This document shows, one piece after another, positions 1-8,761 of a stretch of 64,000 bases of DNA. The notes under the pieces were generated by a model. It was given only the letters and a program-made list of their open reading frames with translations. It did no database searches and was not told the DNA's origin. The stretch is from Hoeflea sp038900095 (GTDB lineage: Bacteria > Pseudomonadota > Alphaproteobacteria > Rhizobiales > Rhizobiaceae): NCBI RefSeq assembly GCF_038900095.1, contig NZ_JBBMQQ010000002.1:310001-374000 (forward strand), read 5' to 3'. How positions within the stretch are numbered: position 1 is the first letter of the stretch; the number at the start of each line of letters is the position of its first letter. The position numbers were made by a program, and so were the translations under genes.

Positions 1-1
1 G

Positions 2-1012
2 GCGGGCATCATTGTCGGAACGGTCAGCCAGACCGGTGTCGGGTCCTCGCTTGCAGACGTCGTCGAGGTTCTCTCGGGCGGCAATATCATGGCGATCCTT
101 TTCCTCACCGCGATCCTGTCGCTGATCCTGGGGATGGGCCTGCCGACAACGGCGAACTACATCGTGGTCTCGGCATTGCTGGCGCCGGTGATCGTCACGC
201 TCGGGCAGCAGAACGGTCTCTTGGTTCCGTTGATCGCGGTGCATCTGTTCGTGTTCTATTTCGGCATCATGGCTGACGTGACCCCTCCGGTCGGCCTGGC
301 GAGTTTTGCCGCTGCGGCGGTGTCGGGCGGCGATCCGATCAAGACCGGTGTGATTGCGTTCTTCTACAGCCTTCGCACCGCTGCCTTGCCGTTCCTGTTC
401 ATCTTCAACACCGAGTTGCTGCTGATCAATGTCACCTGGCTGCAGGGCATATTCGTCTTCTGTATAGCCACGGTGGCGATGCTGTTGTTCGCCGCGGCGA
501 CGCAAGGATGGTTCCTGGTCCGCAACCGCATGTATGAATCCGCGCTTCTGCTGCTGGTGGCCTTCACCCTGTTCAGGCCCGGATTCTTCATGGACATGAT
601 CTTCCCTCCATACCTGGAAACGGATCCGGCTGAGATCACCGAAGCTGCCGCAGACACAGCAAGTGGGGACTCGCTCAGGGTCCGGGTTGCCGGCGTCAAT
701 GATCTTGGCGATCCGATCGAGTTCGTTGCTCTGCTGCCGATCGGAGAAGGTGCCACGGGCGAAGAAAAACTCTCCGCCGCGGGGCTTAGCTTCCGCCAGG
801 ACGGCGACAAGATGATGATCGATGATGTGGCGTTCGGGTCAGCTGCTTCGTCTGCCGGCCTCGACTGGGACCAGCAGGTGTTGCGTGTTCTCAAGCCTGT
901 CGACGTGCCGAGCAAGTACTGGATGTTCATTCCGGCCCTGTTGCTCCTGGCCATGGTGGTGATGATGCAGCGGCGCCGGTCGCCGGGCGTTGTTTCAACC
1001 GCAGCTGCATAA
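2..1012 (+). CDS. TRAP transporter fused permease (4TM/12TM type), 3' part
   Basis: C-terminal part of a fused small-plus-large TRAP membrane subunit; the reading frame is open to the left edge, so the start lies outside the window. The stretch GMGLPTTANYIVV and the later ADVTPPVGLASFAAA are typical of DctM-like domains in the fused TRAP family that works with TAXI-type binding proteins. Several hydrophobic helices follow. A soluble segment of roughly 100 residues comes after them, then one last membrane helix and a basic tail, as in fused TRAP permeases with a periplasmic C-terminal domain. It should import an organic acid driven by a sodium or proton gradient. A UspA gene follows after 20 bp, so the two are probably co-transcribed. 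The substrate cannot be read from this fragment. Confidence 0.9.
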   Translation, partial: AGIIVGTVSQTGVGSSLADVVEVLSGGNIMAILFLTAILSLILGMGLPTTANYIVVSALLAPVIVTLGQQNGLLVPLIAVHLFVFYFGIMADVTPPVGLASFAAAAVSGGDPIKTGVIAFFYSLRTAALPFLFIFNTELLLINVTWLQGIFVFCIATVAMLLFAAATQGWFLVRNRMYESALLLLVAFTLFRPGFFMDMIFPPYLETDPAEITEAAADTASGDSLRVRVAGVNDLGDPIEFVALLPIGEGATGEEKLSAAGLSFRQDGDKMMIDDVAFGSAASSAGLDWDQQVLRVLKPVDVPSKYWMFIPALLLLAMVVMMQRRRSPGVVSTAAA

Positions 1013-1032
1013 CCCGAACGAGGAGAAACGCC

Positions 1033-1464
1033 ATGTACAAGACCATCCTTGTCACCATCGACCTGACACACAAACCATCATGGGAAATGGCGCTGCCTGA
1101 AGCCGCGGCACTGGCAAAGGCCAGTGGCGGGGTGCTGCACGTGTTGTCGGTGGTGCCGAAAGTCCGGTCGCCGCTGGTTGCCGGGTATCTGCCGCCCGGC
1201 TTCGAAACCCACGCACTCGAGGACGCCAGCTCACAGCTCAGCAAGATTGCCAAAGACAACATCGACCCTTCGATCGAGAGCCATGTCCATCTGGCGCATG
1301 GCGTTGTGCATGAGGAGGTCTTGAAGGCCATCGTGACGGTCAAGGCCGATCTCGTGGTCATGGCCAGCCATTCTCCGGACCGGGTCCGTGAATTCCTCGT
1401 GGGGTCGCAAGCCGACCGGGTGGTGCGGCGTTCACCCGTTTCGGTTCTGGTTGTCAGGAAATAG
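1033..1464 (+). CDS. UspA-type universal stress protein
   Basis: A 143-residue single-domain Usp protein, starting at ATG after GAGGAG. The N-terminus YKTILVTIDL is the usual first beta strand. The C-terminal LVVMASHSPDRV...GSQADRVVRRS...VLVV resembles the nucleotide-binding end of the family, although the usual G-x2-G is replaced by SHS, so ATP binding is not certain. It sits 20 bp behind a fused TRAP permease. A UspA protein encoded with a TRAP transporter is known in the ectoine system TeaABCD, where TeaD modulates transport, so a role in tuning this transporter is a reasonable inference. Confidence 0.9.
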   Translation: MYKTILVTIDLTHKPSWEMALPEAAALAKASGGVLHVLSVVPKVRSPLVAGYLPPGFETHALEDASSQLSKIAKDNIDPSIESHVHLAHGVVHEEVLKAIVTVKADLVVMASHSPDRVREFLVGSQADRVVRRSPVSVLVVRK

Positions 1465-1478
1465 CAAGGTCGGGGCCT

Positions 1479-1498
1479 GGTCCGCTATCGCGCGGACC
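1479..1498. other. Stem-loop after uspA
   Basis: A 7-bp perfect inverted repeat (GGTCCGC/GCGGACC) with a 6-nt loop lies 15 bp after the uspA stop. No T-run follows, so it is at best a weak or Rho-assisted end of the transcript. Confidence 0.35.
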
Positions 1499-1654
1499 TT
1501 GATCTGGAAACGGTCCATGCGAGCAGCCTCACTTGATTGGCCCCACTTGAAAGCTGGTGCATGACCGGCTTTTGGGCGCCTGGCCATTCGATATCCATAA
1601 TTTCGTCGAGGATCAGCGGATGATCCATATACCGGTCCAAGGAGCCCGCGTGAC

Positions 1655-2980
1655 ATGAGCCATGTCTTTTCCCGCCATACGAAAATTCACCCACCCGTCG
1701 TGGCCTCGGGGCAGGGCTGCTACCTGTTTGACCAGAGCGGCAAGCAATATCTCGATGGATCAGGCGGTGCTGCCGTGTCCTGCCTGGGCCACGGTGACGC
1801 GGATGTCATCGCCGCCGTCAAGGCGCAGCTCGACAAGATCGCTTTCGCCCATACCGGCTTTTTTACCTCCGAACCGGCAGAGGCTCTGGCTGACCTGTTG
1901 ATCTCCAAGGCACCCGAAGGCATCGAGCGGGTCTATCTCGTCTCCGGCGGGTCCGAGGCGACGGAAGCTGCGATCAAGCTCGCGCGGCAATATTTCGTGG
2001 AGAAGGGCGAGCCCGGCCGCTCGCGGCTGATCGCGCGCAAGCAGAGCTATCACGGCAACACCATCGGCGCCTTGTCGGCCGGCGGCAATGAATGGCGCCG
2101 GGCGCAATTCGGTCCGCTGCTTCTGGATGTGAGCCATATCGATCCCTGTTACGACTACCGCTTGCGGCATGTCGATGAAACGCCGGAAGCCTATGGCTTG
2201 CGTGCGGCCGACGCGCTCGAGGCGGAAATTCTGCGGGTCGGGCCGGAAACCGTGATGGCGTTCATGGCCGAGCCGGTGGTGGGCGCGACCTCGGGCGCGG
2301 TGCCGCCGGCGCCCGGGTATTTCAAGCGGATCCGGGAAATCTGCGACCGTTACGGCATTCTGCTGATCCTGGATGAAGTCATGTGCGGCATGGGGCGCAC
2401 CGGAACGCTATTCGCGTCAGAGCAGGATGACGTCAAGCCGGACATCATCGCCATCGCCAAGGGACTTGGCGGCGGATACCAGCCGCTTGGCGCGATGCTG
2501 TGTTCGGGAGAGATCTATCAGGCGATCGAGAACGGCAGCGGTTTTTTCCAGCATGGCCACACCTATATGGGTCATCCGGCGGCATGTGCTGCAGGGCTAG
2601 CAGTGGTTGGGGCGATTGAAAACAGGAACCTGCTGCCGAAGGTCGAGGAAATGGGCCGGTTGCTCAGGGCCGGATTGCAGGCCCGTTTCGGTCAGCACCC
2701 CCATGTCGGCGACATCCGTGGCCGCGGGCTGTTCGTCGGTGTCGAGCTGGTGCAGGATCGTGAGACCAAGCAGCCTTTCGCGTCGGGTGATCGCATCTCA
2801 GCCAAAATCAAGGCTGCGACGTTTGACGCAGGCCTGATCTGTTATCCGATGTCGGGAACCATCGACGGCCGCAGCGGCGATCACGTGCTTCTGGCGCCGC
2901 CCTATATCATCACGCCCGAACAGGTCGGGGAGCTGATCGACAAGCTGGCGATCGGCATCCGTGCAGGCACCGGGGTTTGA
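1655..2980 (+). CDS. Class III PLP-dependent aminotransferase
   Basis: A 441-residue fold-type I aminotransferase of the omega-amino acid/ornithine family. Visible landmarks are the early SGGSEATEAAIKLARQY segment, the PLP-contacting Asp in LILDEVMCG (about D240), and the Schiff-base lysine in IAIAKGLGGGY (about K269). HTYMGHPAACAAG and GDIRGRGLFVGVEL follow, as in GABA/beta-alanine/taurine-type transaminases. The length is normal for the class. The ATG has AAGGAG about 11 nt upstream; a GTG just before it would stop at once. It is transcribed with the preceding TRAP/UspA genes but 190 bp away, so it may have its own promoter. The amino donor is unknown; deamination of an imported omega-amino compound is plausible. 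Confidence 0.9.
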   Translation: MSHVFSRHTKIHPPVVASGQGCYLFDQSGKQYLDGSGGAAVSCLGHGDADVIAAVKAQLDKIAFAHTGFFTSEPAEALADLLISKAPEGIERVYLVSGGSEATEAAIKLARQYFVEKGEPGRSRLIARKQSYHGNTIGALSAGGNEWRRAQFGPLLLDVSHIDPCYDYRLRHVDETPEAYGLRAADALEAEILRVGPETVMAFMAEPVVGATSGAVPPAPGYFKRIREICDRYGILLILDEVMCGMGRTGTLFASEQDDVKPDIIAIAKGLGGGYQPLGAMLCSGEIYQAIENGSGFFQHGHTYMGHPAACAAGLAVVGAIENRNLLPKVEEMGRLLRAGLQARFGQHPHVGDIRGRGLFVGVELVQDRETKQPFASGDRISAKIKAATFDAGLICYPMSGTIDGRSGDHVLLAPPYIITPEQVGELIDKLAIGIRAGTGV

Positions 2981-3072
2981 GCCAATCAACCCGTCGCATT
3001 GGTGCATGACAAGGGAAGTTCATGCCTGTTTGGCGATGGACCAATCCGAATGGAAGTCCGGTCGTGTGACGG

Positions 3073-4419
3073 CTATGTCCCGGTTTTTGCCTTGCGAAAA
3101 AAGTCGCGATCACCCATCTGTCCGCCCTTGAGCGTCACTTCCAGCCCGTCGATATCGTCACTGCTTGAATGAACCCGGCAAAGCGGTGCGCCCGGTGCAA
3201 GCGGGGCAACCGCTGACAAGGCTCTCACGCCCAGCGCCGTCATTGCATGTCCCGACGTGTCGCCGCCCGCGACTGCCACGCGTGGCAAACCGGTTTTCCT
3301 GCGAATGTCTGCAACCAGCTGCCCCAGGCCGGTTCCGATCCGGTCATTGATGGTTGCTGCGGACCGTCCCGACTTGATGATCGCCTCTGCGAGACGGCTT
3401 TGCGAAGACGCATCAGGCCCGCGCGCAGTGGCGACGATAACGTCACGCCCTTGGGAAAGCGCTGCGAGGGATTTTTGCCGTGCGTGTTCCAGAGCGTTGT
3501 TCCATTCATCCGGGCTGATCGCGGAGGTCGCGTCGAGATCGATGATCTGAAATCCGTGTTTTTCCGCGGCCTCGATTTGTGAACTGTTGATCGGGGAACA
3601 GGAGCCTGACACGCAGAAGAGCTGATCCACCGGCATGAGCCCCGGCTGCTCGAACGTGGACGGTATCCGCCCGAGTGCGCGCAAATGTTTCACCAGCGCG
3701 TACTCAACCCCCTGTGAGCCGATTGCGAAGACCGGGCCTTGGCCATCATGCCACAGCAGCCGGCCGGCCTCGGTCAGCGTTTCGTCGTCAACAACGTCGA
3801 TTGCGATGATTTCCGCGCCGTTTTCGATCTGGTCCGCAAGGATCCGGTCCGTGTGCCCGGACTTGATGCTGGCAAGATCGACAAGGCCGGTCTTGCGTTC
3901 GGTCTGGTGCGACAGGTGCAGCCGGACATCGGCTTCATCCATCGGGGTCGTGGGATGACGGCTCATGACCGGATGCCGGTCAAGCCGGTAGACGCCATCG
4001 TCGGTGCCGGCGAAGAGGTTTCCAAAGGCCTGATAGCGGCGGATTGCGGGTGCGCCGACGATCAGGGGATGCCAGGCACCGCCGACGATGGGAGCGCCGA
4101 TGTCGATGGCCTTGCCGATCGAGCCGCAGGTGGGTGATGAATCGAAGGTGGAGCAGACCTTGTAGTGAACGATCGGCGCGCCGAAACCGGCCAGCGCGGA
4201 AAAAGCTTTGGGCAGGTTGTCTTCCATCCAGGCCGGATCACGCGACCGGGCCACGCCGGCTATTCCCATGGCGGCGAGATCCGGGAAGCCGGCGAGTTCC
4301 TCCGCGCTCGGCGGCTCGAGAAACATCACCGTTGGAATGCCGGCGAATGACAGGACCTCCATCACGGCGGAGGATCCGGTGAAATCGTCGCCGTAAAAGG
4401 CCAGGATGGGGTCTGCCAC
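3073..4419 (-). CDS. oiaK: DUF1537 four-carbon acid sugar kinase, probable 3-oxo-isoapionate kinase
   Basis: Kinase of the DUF1537/OtnK family, about 448 residues. The N-terminal FYGDDFTGSSAVME is the family's sugar-acid-binding motif. SGSCSP lies in the middle and AGGDTSGHAM near the C-terminus matches the nucleotide-binding domain. The start chosen is GTG at 4419, because AAGGA overlaps the stop of the upstream gene 7 nt before it. A longer open frame upstream merely overlaps the RuBisCO-like gene in another frame. It is last in a minus-strand operon behind a RuBisCO-like protein and an ApnL-like lactonase. That neighbourhood matches the published D-apionate pathway, in which OiaK phosphorylates 3-oxo-isoapionate. 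The family is clear; the exact substrate is inferred from context. Confidence 0.85.
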   Translation of the reverse strand: MADPILAFYGDDFTGSSAVMEVLSFAGIPTVMFLEPPSAEELAGFPDLAAMGIAGVARSRDPAWMEDNLPKAFSALAGFGAPIVHYKVCSTFDSSPTCGSIGKAIDIGAPIVGGAWHPLIVGAPAIRRYQAFGNLFAGTDDGVYRLDRHPVMSRHPTTPMDEADVRLHLSHQTERKTGLVDLASIKSGHTDRILADQIENGAEIIAIDVVDDETLTEAGRLLWHDGQGPVFAIGSQGVEYALVKHLRALGRIPSTFEQPGLMPVDQLFCVSGSCSPINSSQIEAAEKHGFQIIDLDATSAISPDEWNNALEHARQKSLAALSQGRDVIVATARGPDASSQSRLAEAIIKSGRSAATINDRIGTGLGQLVADIRRKTGLPRVAVAGGDTSGHAMTALGVRALSAVAPLAPGAPLCRVHSSSDDIDGLEVTLKGGQMGDRDFFRKAKTGT

Positions 4420-4429
4420 AGGGTGTTCC

Positions 4430-5695
4430 TTAAGCCGGGTAAGCGTCGAGTGCGGCGGCGAGTGCCGGGCTATTCTCGGCCTGTGTTTCGATCGCGACGT
4501 CCGACATTGTCGCCTCCCAGGCCTGCACCATGGCTTCCACACCTGCCGCAACACCCATCGGGTGAGCCACCACGCCGCCACCGGCGGTGAAGATCAGATC
4601 CGGCGACTTCAGCGCTGCCCAGGTGCCTCCAGCCTGCCGGATGGTCTGGCCTGACGAGAACACCGGTACAGCGAGCATTGGTGATTGGTCAAACAAAGGC
4701 TTCTGCAGGGAGCGCGCAGACAGGATCACGCTTTCATCGGGTTCGCTGAACTTGTTGGCGAGACCATTGACGTGGAGGTGATCGCACCCGGCAAGCCGCC
4801 AGAGTTTTGCCCATGCCGGAAATGACCATCCAAGGCTTGGCGCCCGGGTCAGCGCGCCCCATCCGTTTCGGTGCGCATGCAGGGGCAACTCGGTGTGGCG
4901 GGCCAGTTCGACGATGCCGGCGTATCCGACGGAAATGAGGCTCGCCATGATGCATGTCCCGCCCTGAGCAAGGACGAAATCATGCCGCCGTCGCATTTCG
5001 TCAATCTCTCCGGTCAGGTTGAAGGCGACCATGGTCTTCTTGCCGGTCTTGTCTGCAGCCCGGTTTACCGCGCGCATGACCGCGGTCACCCGGTCTTCGA
5101 ACGGGCAGGCAGGGCCATCGGCCTGAAGTTCGTCATCCTTGATGAAATCTATCCCGGCATCCGCGAGCACGCCGACCAGATCGCCGGTTGCCTCTGCCGA
5201 CAATCCGACGCTTGGCTTGATGATGGTTCCGATCAGCGGGCGACCATGAACTCCGGAGAGTTCGCGGGTGGCGGCCATGCCGAATTTCGGACCGGAGTAT
5301 TTTCGGGCGAACGCGGTGGGCAGCCGTACATCGAGAAGCCGCAGTCCGGAGAACGCCTTGAGTTCAAACAGGTTGCCGGCAATCGTCGCGACCAGGTTGG
5401 GCAGCGAAGCGCCGATATTGTCGATGGGCCAGGACAGGGTGACAAATGCCCGCCGATAGACCGGCGCCGATCCGGCCGGAACGCCTGCACCCGGAAGCGA
5501 GGGCCCGGCAACTTCATCGATCAGGCGCACTGTCTCGACCCTGGCCGCCGAACGGGCTTTCAATTCCGGGGTTTCACCGGGCACGGCGACAAAGGTGCCG
5601 GAGGACTGTTCGCCGGCCATGATCTCGGCGGCCCGGGCCGGATCGAAGGCGGTCTCGATCAGGTAGTCGGCCTCAATGCGAACTGGATCAGACAT
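4430..5695 (-). CDS. oiaX: RuBisCO-like protein, probable 3-oxo-isoapionate-4-phosphate decarboxylase or transcarboxylase/hydrolase
   Basis: Form IV RuBisCO homologue, 421-423 residues. It keeps TIIKPSVGLS (RuBisCO Lys175 equivalent, about K162) and the carbamylation/metal motif DFIKDDE (about K188, D190, E191), plus the phosphate-loop segment near the C-terminus with AGGGVVAHPMGVAAG. The second lysine of the classical KPKLG motif is Ser, and the usual loop-6 lysine segment is not recognisable, so carbon fixation is not expected. In apionate pathways RuBisCO-like enzymes act on 3-oxo-isoapionate 4-phosphate. Some decarboxylate it and others cleave it to 3-phosphoglycerate and glycolate, and sequence reading alone does not tell which. 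ATG at 5695 is preferred because AGTGAG precedes it; an in-frame GTG at 5701 directly abuts the apnL stop. Confidence 0.88.
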   Translation of the reverse strand: MSDPVRIEADYLIETAFDPARAAEIMAGEQSSGTFVAVPGETPELKARSAARVETVRLIDEVAGPSLPGAGVPAGSAPVYRRAFVTLSWPIDNIGASLPNLVATIAGNLFELKAFSGLRLLDVRLPTAFARKYSGPKFGMAATRELSGVHGRPLIGTIIKPSVGLSAEATGDLVGVLADAGIDFIKDDELQADGPACPFEDRVTAVMRAVNRAADKTGKKTMVAFNLTGEIDEMRRRHDFVLAQGGTCIMASLISVGYAGIVELARHTELPLHAHRNGWGALTRAPSLGWSFPAWAKLWRLAGCDHLHVNGLANKFSEPDESVILSARSLQKPLFDQSPMLAVPVFSSGQTIRQAGGTWAALKSPDLIFTAGGGVVAHPMGVAAGVEAMVQAWEATMSDVAIETQAENSPALAAALDAYPA

Positions 5696-5701
5696 GTGCA
5701 C

Positions 5702-7639
5702 TCACTTTGCTGGTGTCTCGACGGTGTCTGTTTGAAGGAACAGGACGGCTGAAGGGGCCAGATCTATCGATGGCGATGACAGCGGCGCACAGGCGTGATC
5801 GAACCAATCCGGGTCGGTCACGGCGGCCGCGAAGCTGTTTGTATCGAGGATTGCCATCCGCCCGGTTTCGGCAAGGCCGAACCGAACGGTGGCCTGGCCC
5901 GGATTGGCAATCACCAACCGCGTTGCGGTGCCGGTGGCAAAGGCAATGGCGTGCAAGCCGGCGGGCAGCCCGGACACCCGGTAACGCAAGCCGCCCTGCG
6001 AGACAAATTTCAGGACATGAAAGATCGGGTAGACAACGGCTTGCGGGTGGTCGTCATACCAGGGGCGGGCAACGCCTCCGGATCGCGAGAGAATGCCAAA
6101 CGGTCCGATGGGCGCTGCGAGCGCGATCGCCTCGATGCCAAAGCCTTCGGTCTGTGCCAGGATCGCGACTGCCCAGGCTGCGCCGAACAGGGCGCGGGCG
6201 CGGGGATCCCATGTGGCCATGGTCAGACGGATCTGGTCCGGGTTTGGCGATACCGCGCTGCCATAGGGATTTGAACGCATCCCGATCGCGGTCAGGCCTA
6301 GGCGGTAACGGAGATCGCCGCCGATCTCGCGCGCGGTGCGAAAGATATCGGGCAGGGTTTCGATGGTCTGGGAGACGCTCCAGTCATCTGCAGCGTGGAC
6401 GATGGCGGAGTTTCCATGGGTGAAATAGTCCGCCGTATCGCCATCGGGGCGGCAGCGGTTGAATTCGGTGAAATTGGTCAGCATGCCGCAGCCGGTTCTG
6501 GCATCGGGGAAGGATTGCCGTGCTGCCGCGCAGGCCTGCGATGGAGAAAGACCGTCCGGCCAGCGGCCTGTGGGCTGGTAGCTCTGAAGATAGGCCGAGG
6601 GCAGGGCCGTGACATGGCGTGGTTTCATGCCGGTCTCCCGGCAGGCGGAGGCCACGCGATCGAGTTGCGGCCCGGCGGGCTGGCCGCCATCGAGAACGAT
6701 CTCCAGATCGAGTGATCCGCCGGTTGCGGCCAGAACTTCAGACACCGCCGCGATGTCTGATGCTGCGCTGCCGGGTTCGGTGCGCAGCAAGATCCTGTCC
6801 AGGTCAGCTGTTGCCAGACGGGCAATTTCGTCTGCCGCTGGCAACCAGTCGCCCTGCGCTGCGAGCAGCATCTCCGGGAGCTTCTCTTGCCGTGGCGAAC
6901 CGATCCTGATTGCCGGCGGTTGGCAAACCTGTGCAGCGGCCGGGCGCCCGGACATGCACAAGCGGATTTCTTGGCGAACCGTCGTCCCGGCTTCGATCCG
7001 GTAGGGAAACGGCAAGGCCAGTGGGCGGGAATAGGTCTTGAAGGAGGCATCCGACCAATTGCGCTGGTCTTCCATTTCAAAGACGTCACCCTCGAATTCG
7101 ATCTCCAGAGCCATGCCGCGCGTCTCGAATGCGAGGCCGGCAATATCCATGATCGGCTGTCTTGGCGATATGGCGTCGGGCATCGTCTCGTGGCGGCGTT
7201 CACCGGCAGGATTGGTGACAGTCACAGGCATGCCGGTGACACCGGACAGCGGGTGCAGAACGGTAAACCCGGTGCGGCTGGTGACGAAGTCGCGGCTGGC
7301 TTCTGCCTCGCCGGTCGCGGTGACCGAGCCGTCCTCATTTGCCTGATAGATCACGCGGCAGGAGAGGGCGCCATCGGTCACAGTGAAGCAACGCTCGTAT
7401 CGAAACCCTCCGGACATCTCTTCCAGTGTCTCGGAGACGACGTTTGGAGAAAGTGTCGCCCAGTTCTCGTCACGGACCGGAAAGTCGATCTGGCGCACCA
7501 TTTCGACCGGACCGAGGGCAATCCGGCGCAAGGCCCCGTCATCGATGACGGCCGTCAGTTCGCCTGCCTTCACCAGCTTCGGTGCAGGACGGATTTCGGT
7601 TGTTCCGTTTTGAAAAATCTGGCGGGTTAACGCGTCCAA
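5702..7639 (-). CDS. apnL: Probable D-apionolactonase (ApnL-like)
   Basis: A large (645-residue) cytosolic protein without signal peptide. Its overall layout fits the D-apionolactonase family: an N-terminal beta-rich part containing DQRNWSDASFKTYSRPLALPF and a C-terminal part with NFTEFNRCRPD and THGNSAIVHAADD, reminiscent of TIM-barrel glycosidase folds. It hydrolyses D-apionolactone to D-apionate in the established pathway. The best start is TTG at 7639 with GGAAAC about 10 nt upstream; an ATG just upstream is out of frame and stops quickly, so the N-terminus is somewhat uncertain. It lies directly upstream of the RuBisCO-like and kinase genes with no gap, so the three form one unit. The assignment rests on family resemblance and context. 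Confidence 0.78.
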   Translation of the reverse strand: MDALTRQIFQNGTTEIRPAPKLVKAGELTAVIDDGALRRIALGPVEMVRQIDFPVRDENWATLSPNVVSETLEEMSGGFRYERCFTVTDGALSCRVIYQANEDGSVTATGEAEASRDFVTSRTGFTVLHPLSGVTGMPVTVTNPAGERRHETMPDAISPRQPIMDIAGLAFETRGMALEIEFEGDVFEMEDQRNWSDASFKTYSRPLALPFPYRIEAGTTVRQEIRLCMSGRPAAAQVCQPPAIRIGSPRQEKLPEMLLAAQGDWLPAADEIARLATADLDRILLRTEPGSAASDIAAVSEVLAATGGSLDLEIVLDGGQPAGPQLDRVASACRETGMKPRHVTALPSAYLQSYQPTGRWPDGLSPSQACAAARQSFPDARTGCGMLTNFTEFNRCRPDGDTADYFTHGNSAIVHAADDWSVSQTIETLPDIFRTAREIGGDLRYRLGLTAIGMRSNPYGSAVSPNPDQIRLTMATWDPRARALFGAAWAVAILAQTEGFGIEAIALAAPIGPFGILSRSGGVARPWYDDHPQAVVYPIFHVLKFVSQGGLRYRVSGLPAGLHAIAFATGTATRLVIANPGQATVRFGLAETGRMAILDTNSFAAAVTDPDWFDHACAPLSSPSIDLAPSAVLFLQTDTVETPAK

Positions 7640-7689
7640 GCTGACGTTTCCATTGTTTCAATTCCAACTGTTCGGTGACGGATCGTGCA

Positions 7690-8616
7690 TCATCCCATGG
7701 TGGTGCCGTTGGCAAAAACATAGACAGCATAAAGCGATGTGGTGCCACAGATGAAAAGGCGGTTGCGCTTGGCACCGCCGAAGGTCAGGTTGGCCACGAT
7801 CTCCGGAATTCGTATAATCCCGATGCGTGTGCCATCGGGATCGTAGCAATGGACCCCGTCAAAAGCGCTGGTCCAGATGCGGCCTTCCCGATCGACGCGG
7901 AAGCCATCGAAAAAGCCGGACTGGCAGGTTGCGAAAATCTCGCCGCCACGCAATGTGCCGTCGTCCTGCACCTCGAAACGCCTGATATGGGCGGGACCTT
8001 CGGGCAGGTGGGACGCGCCGGTATCGGCGATGTAGAGAAGCCGTTCATCCGGCGAGAAAGCCAGGCCGTTGGGCTGGACGAAGTCGCCCGTCACCTGGTG
8101 CACCGAGCCGTCGGCTGGATCGATCCGGTAGACATGATTGCCGCCCAGTTCCGGCTCGCAGACATCACCTTCATAATCGGTCAGGATTCCGTAAGTCGGA
8201 TCGGAGAACCAGACTGATCCGTTCGAGTGCACCACCACATCATTGGGCGAATTGAGCCGTTTGCCCTCAAACCAGTCGGCGAGGACGGTAATCGAACCGT
8301 CATGCTCGGTGCGCGTCACGCGCCGTGTCAGATGCTCGCAGGTGACAAGTCTTCCCTGTCCGTCGACGGTGTTACCATTGGAATTGTTCGATGGCGACCG
8401 GAATACCGAGGTCGAGCCGTCGGTCTCGTCCCACCGCATCATCCTGTTGTTGGGAATGTCGGACCATACAAGGTAACGCCCGGCGGCAAACCAGGCCGGT
8501 CCCTCGCACCACCGCGCGCCGGTCCACAGCCGTTCGACATGGATATGTGGCGCAAACAGTGCGGAAAAACGCGGATCATGCGCTTCAAAGCCGGTTCCAT
8601 CCGGTTGGCCGGTCAT
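7690..8616 (-). CDS. SMP-30/gluconolactonase family lactonase
   Basis: Six-bladed beta-propeller lactonase of about 308 residues. Landmarks are CEGPAWFAAGRYLVWSDI near residue 40, NSPNDVVVHSNGSVWFSDP in the middle, and QPNGLAFSPDERLLYIADTG, which carry the acidic and Asn residues that bind the divalent metal in SMP-30 and gluconolactonases. ATG at 8616 is chosen over the in-frame TTG at 8622 because GGAGG lies 6 nt before the ATG. It is the first gene of the minus-strand operon, divergent from the sugar-binding protein. It may hydrolyse a sugar lactone in addition to the ApnL-like enzyme, for example the product of the sugar dehydrogenase. No signal peptide is visible, so action in the cytosol is expected. 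Confidence 0.88.
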   Translation of the reverse strand: MTGQPDGTGFEAHDPRFSALFAPHIHVERLWTGARWCEGPAWFAAGRYLVWSDIPNNRMMRWDETDGSTSVFRSPSNNSNGNTVDGQGRLVTCEHLTRRVTRTEHDGSITVLADWFEGKRLNSPNDVVVHSNGSVWFSDPTYGILTDYEGDVCEPELGGNHVYRIDPADGSVHQVTGDFVQPNGLAFSPDERLLYIADTGASHLPEGPAHIRRFEVQDDGTLRGGEIFATCQSGFFDGFRVDREGRIWTSAFDGVHCYDPDGTRIGIIRIPEIVANLTFGGAKRNRLFICGTTSLYAVYVFANGTTMG

Positions 8617-8684
8617 CGGCAACCTCCTCGCCCCACTGTCACGTCACATTTCCCCCGGTCTCGGTCGCCGCTTGCATTGTTCGC

Positions 8685-8703
8685 CAACTGGTATAACATG
8701 TTG
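8685..8703. promoter_or_regulatory. Candidate GntR operator overlapping a -10 element
   Basis: Between the divergent SMP-30 and binding-protein genes, an imperfect inverted repeat CAAC...GT...AC...GTTG contains TGGTATAACA (8689-8698). This is one base from the TGGTATACCA box bound by several FadR/UxuR-type GntR repressors. TATAAC inside it could serve as a -10 for the plus-strand transporter; the matching -35 is weak. A GntR/FCD gene ends the cluster and has a related box upstream of it. Repressor binding here would block the promoter. Pattern only. Confidence 0.45.
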
Positions 8704-8761
8704 AAGAGCTGACGTCTACGAAGGGGTGCGCCAGCCATCCAAAAATCTGGGAGGATTGAAA

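Noticed and set aside
4430..5695. True carbon-fixing RuBisCO
   Set aside because: The second Lys of KPKLG and the loop-6 Lys segment are missing, no small subunit or phosphoribulokinase is present, and the neighbours are sugar-acid enzymes.
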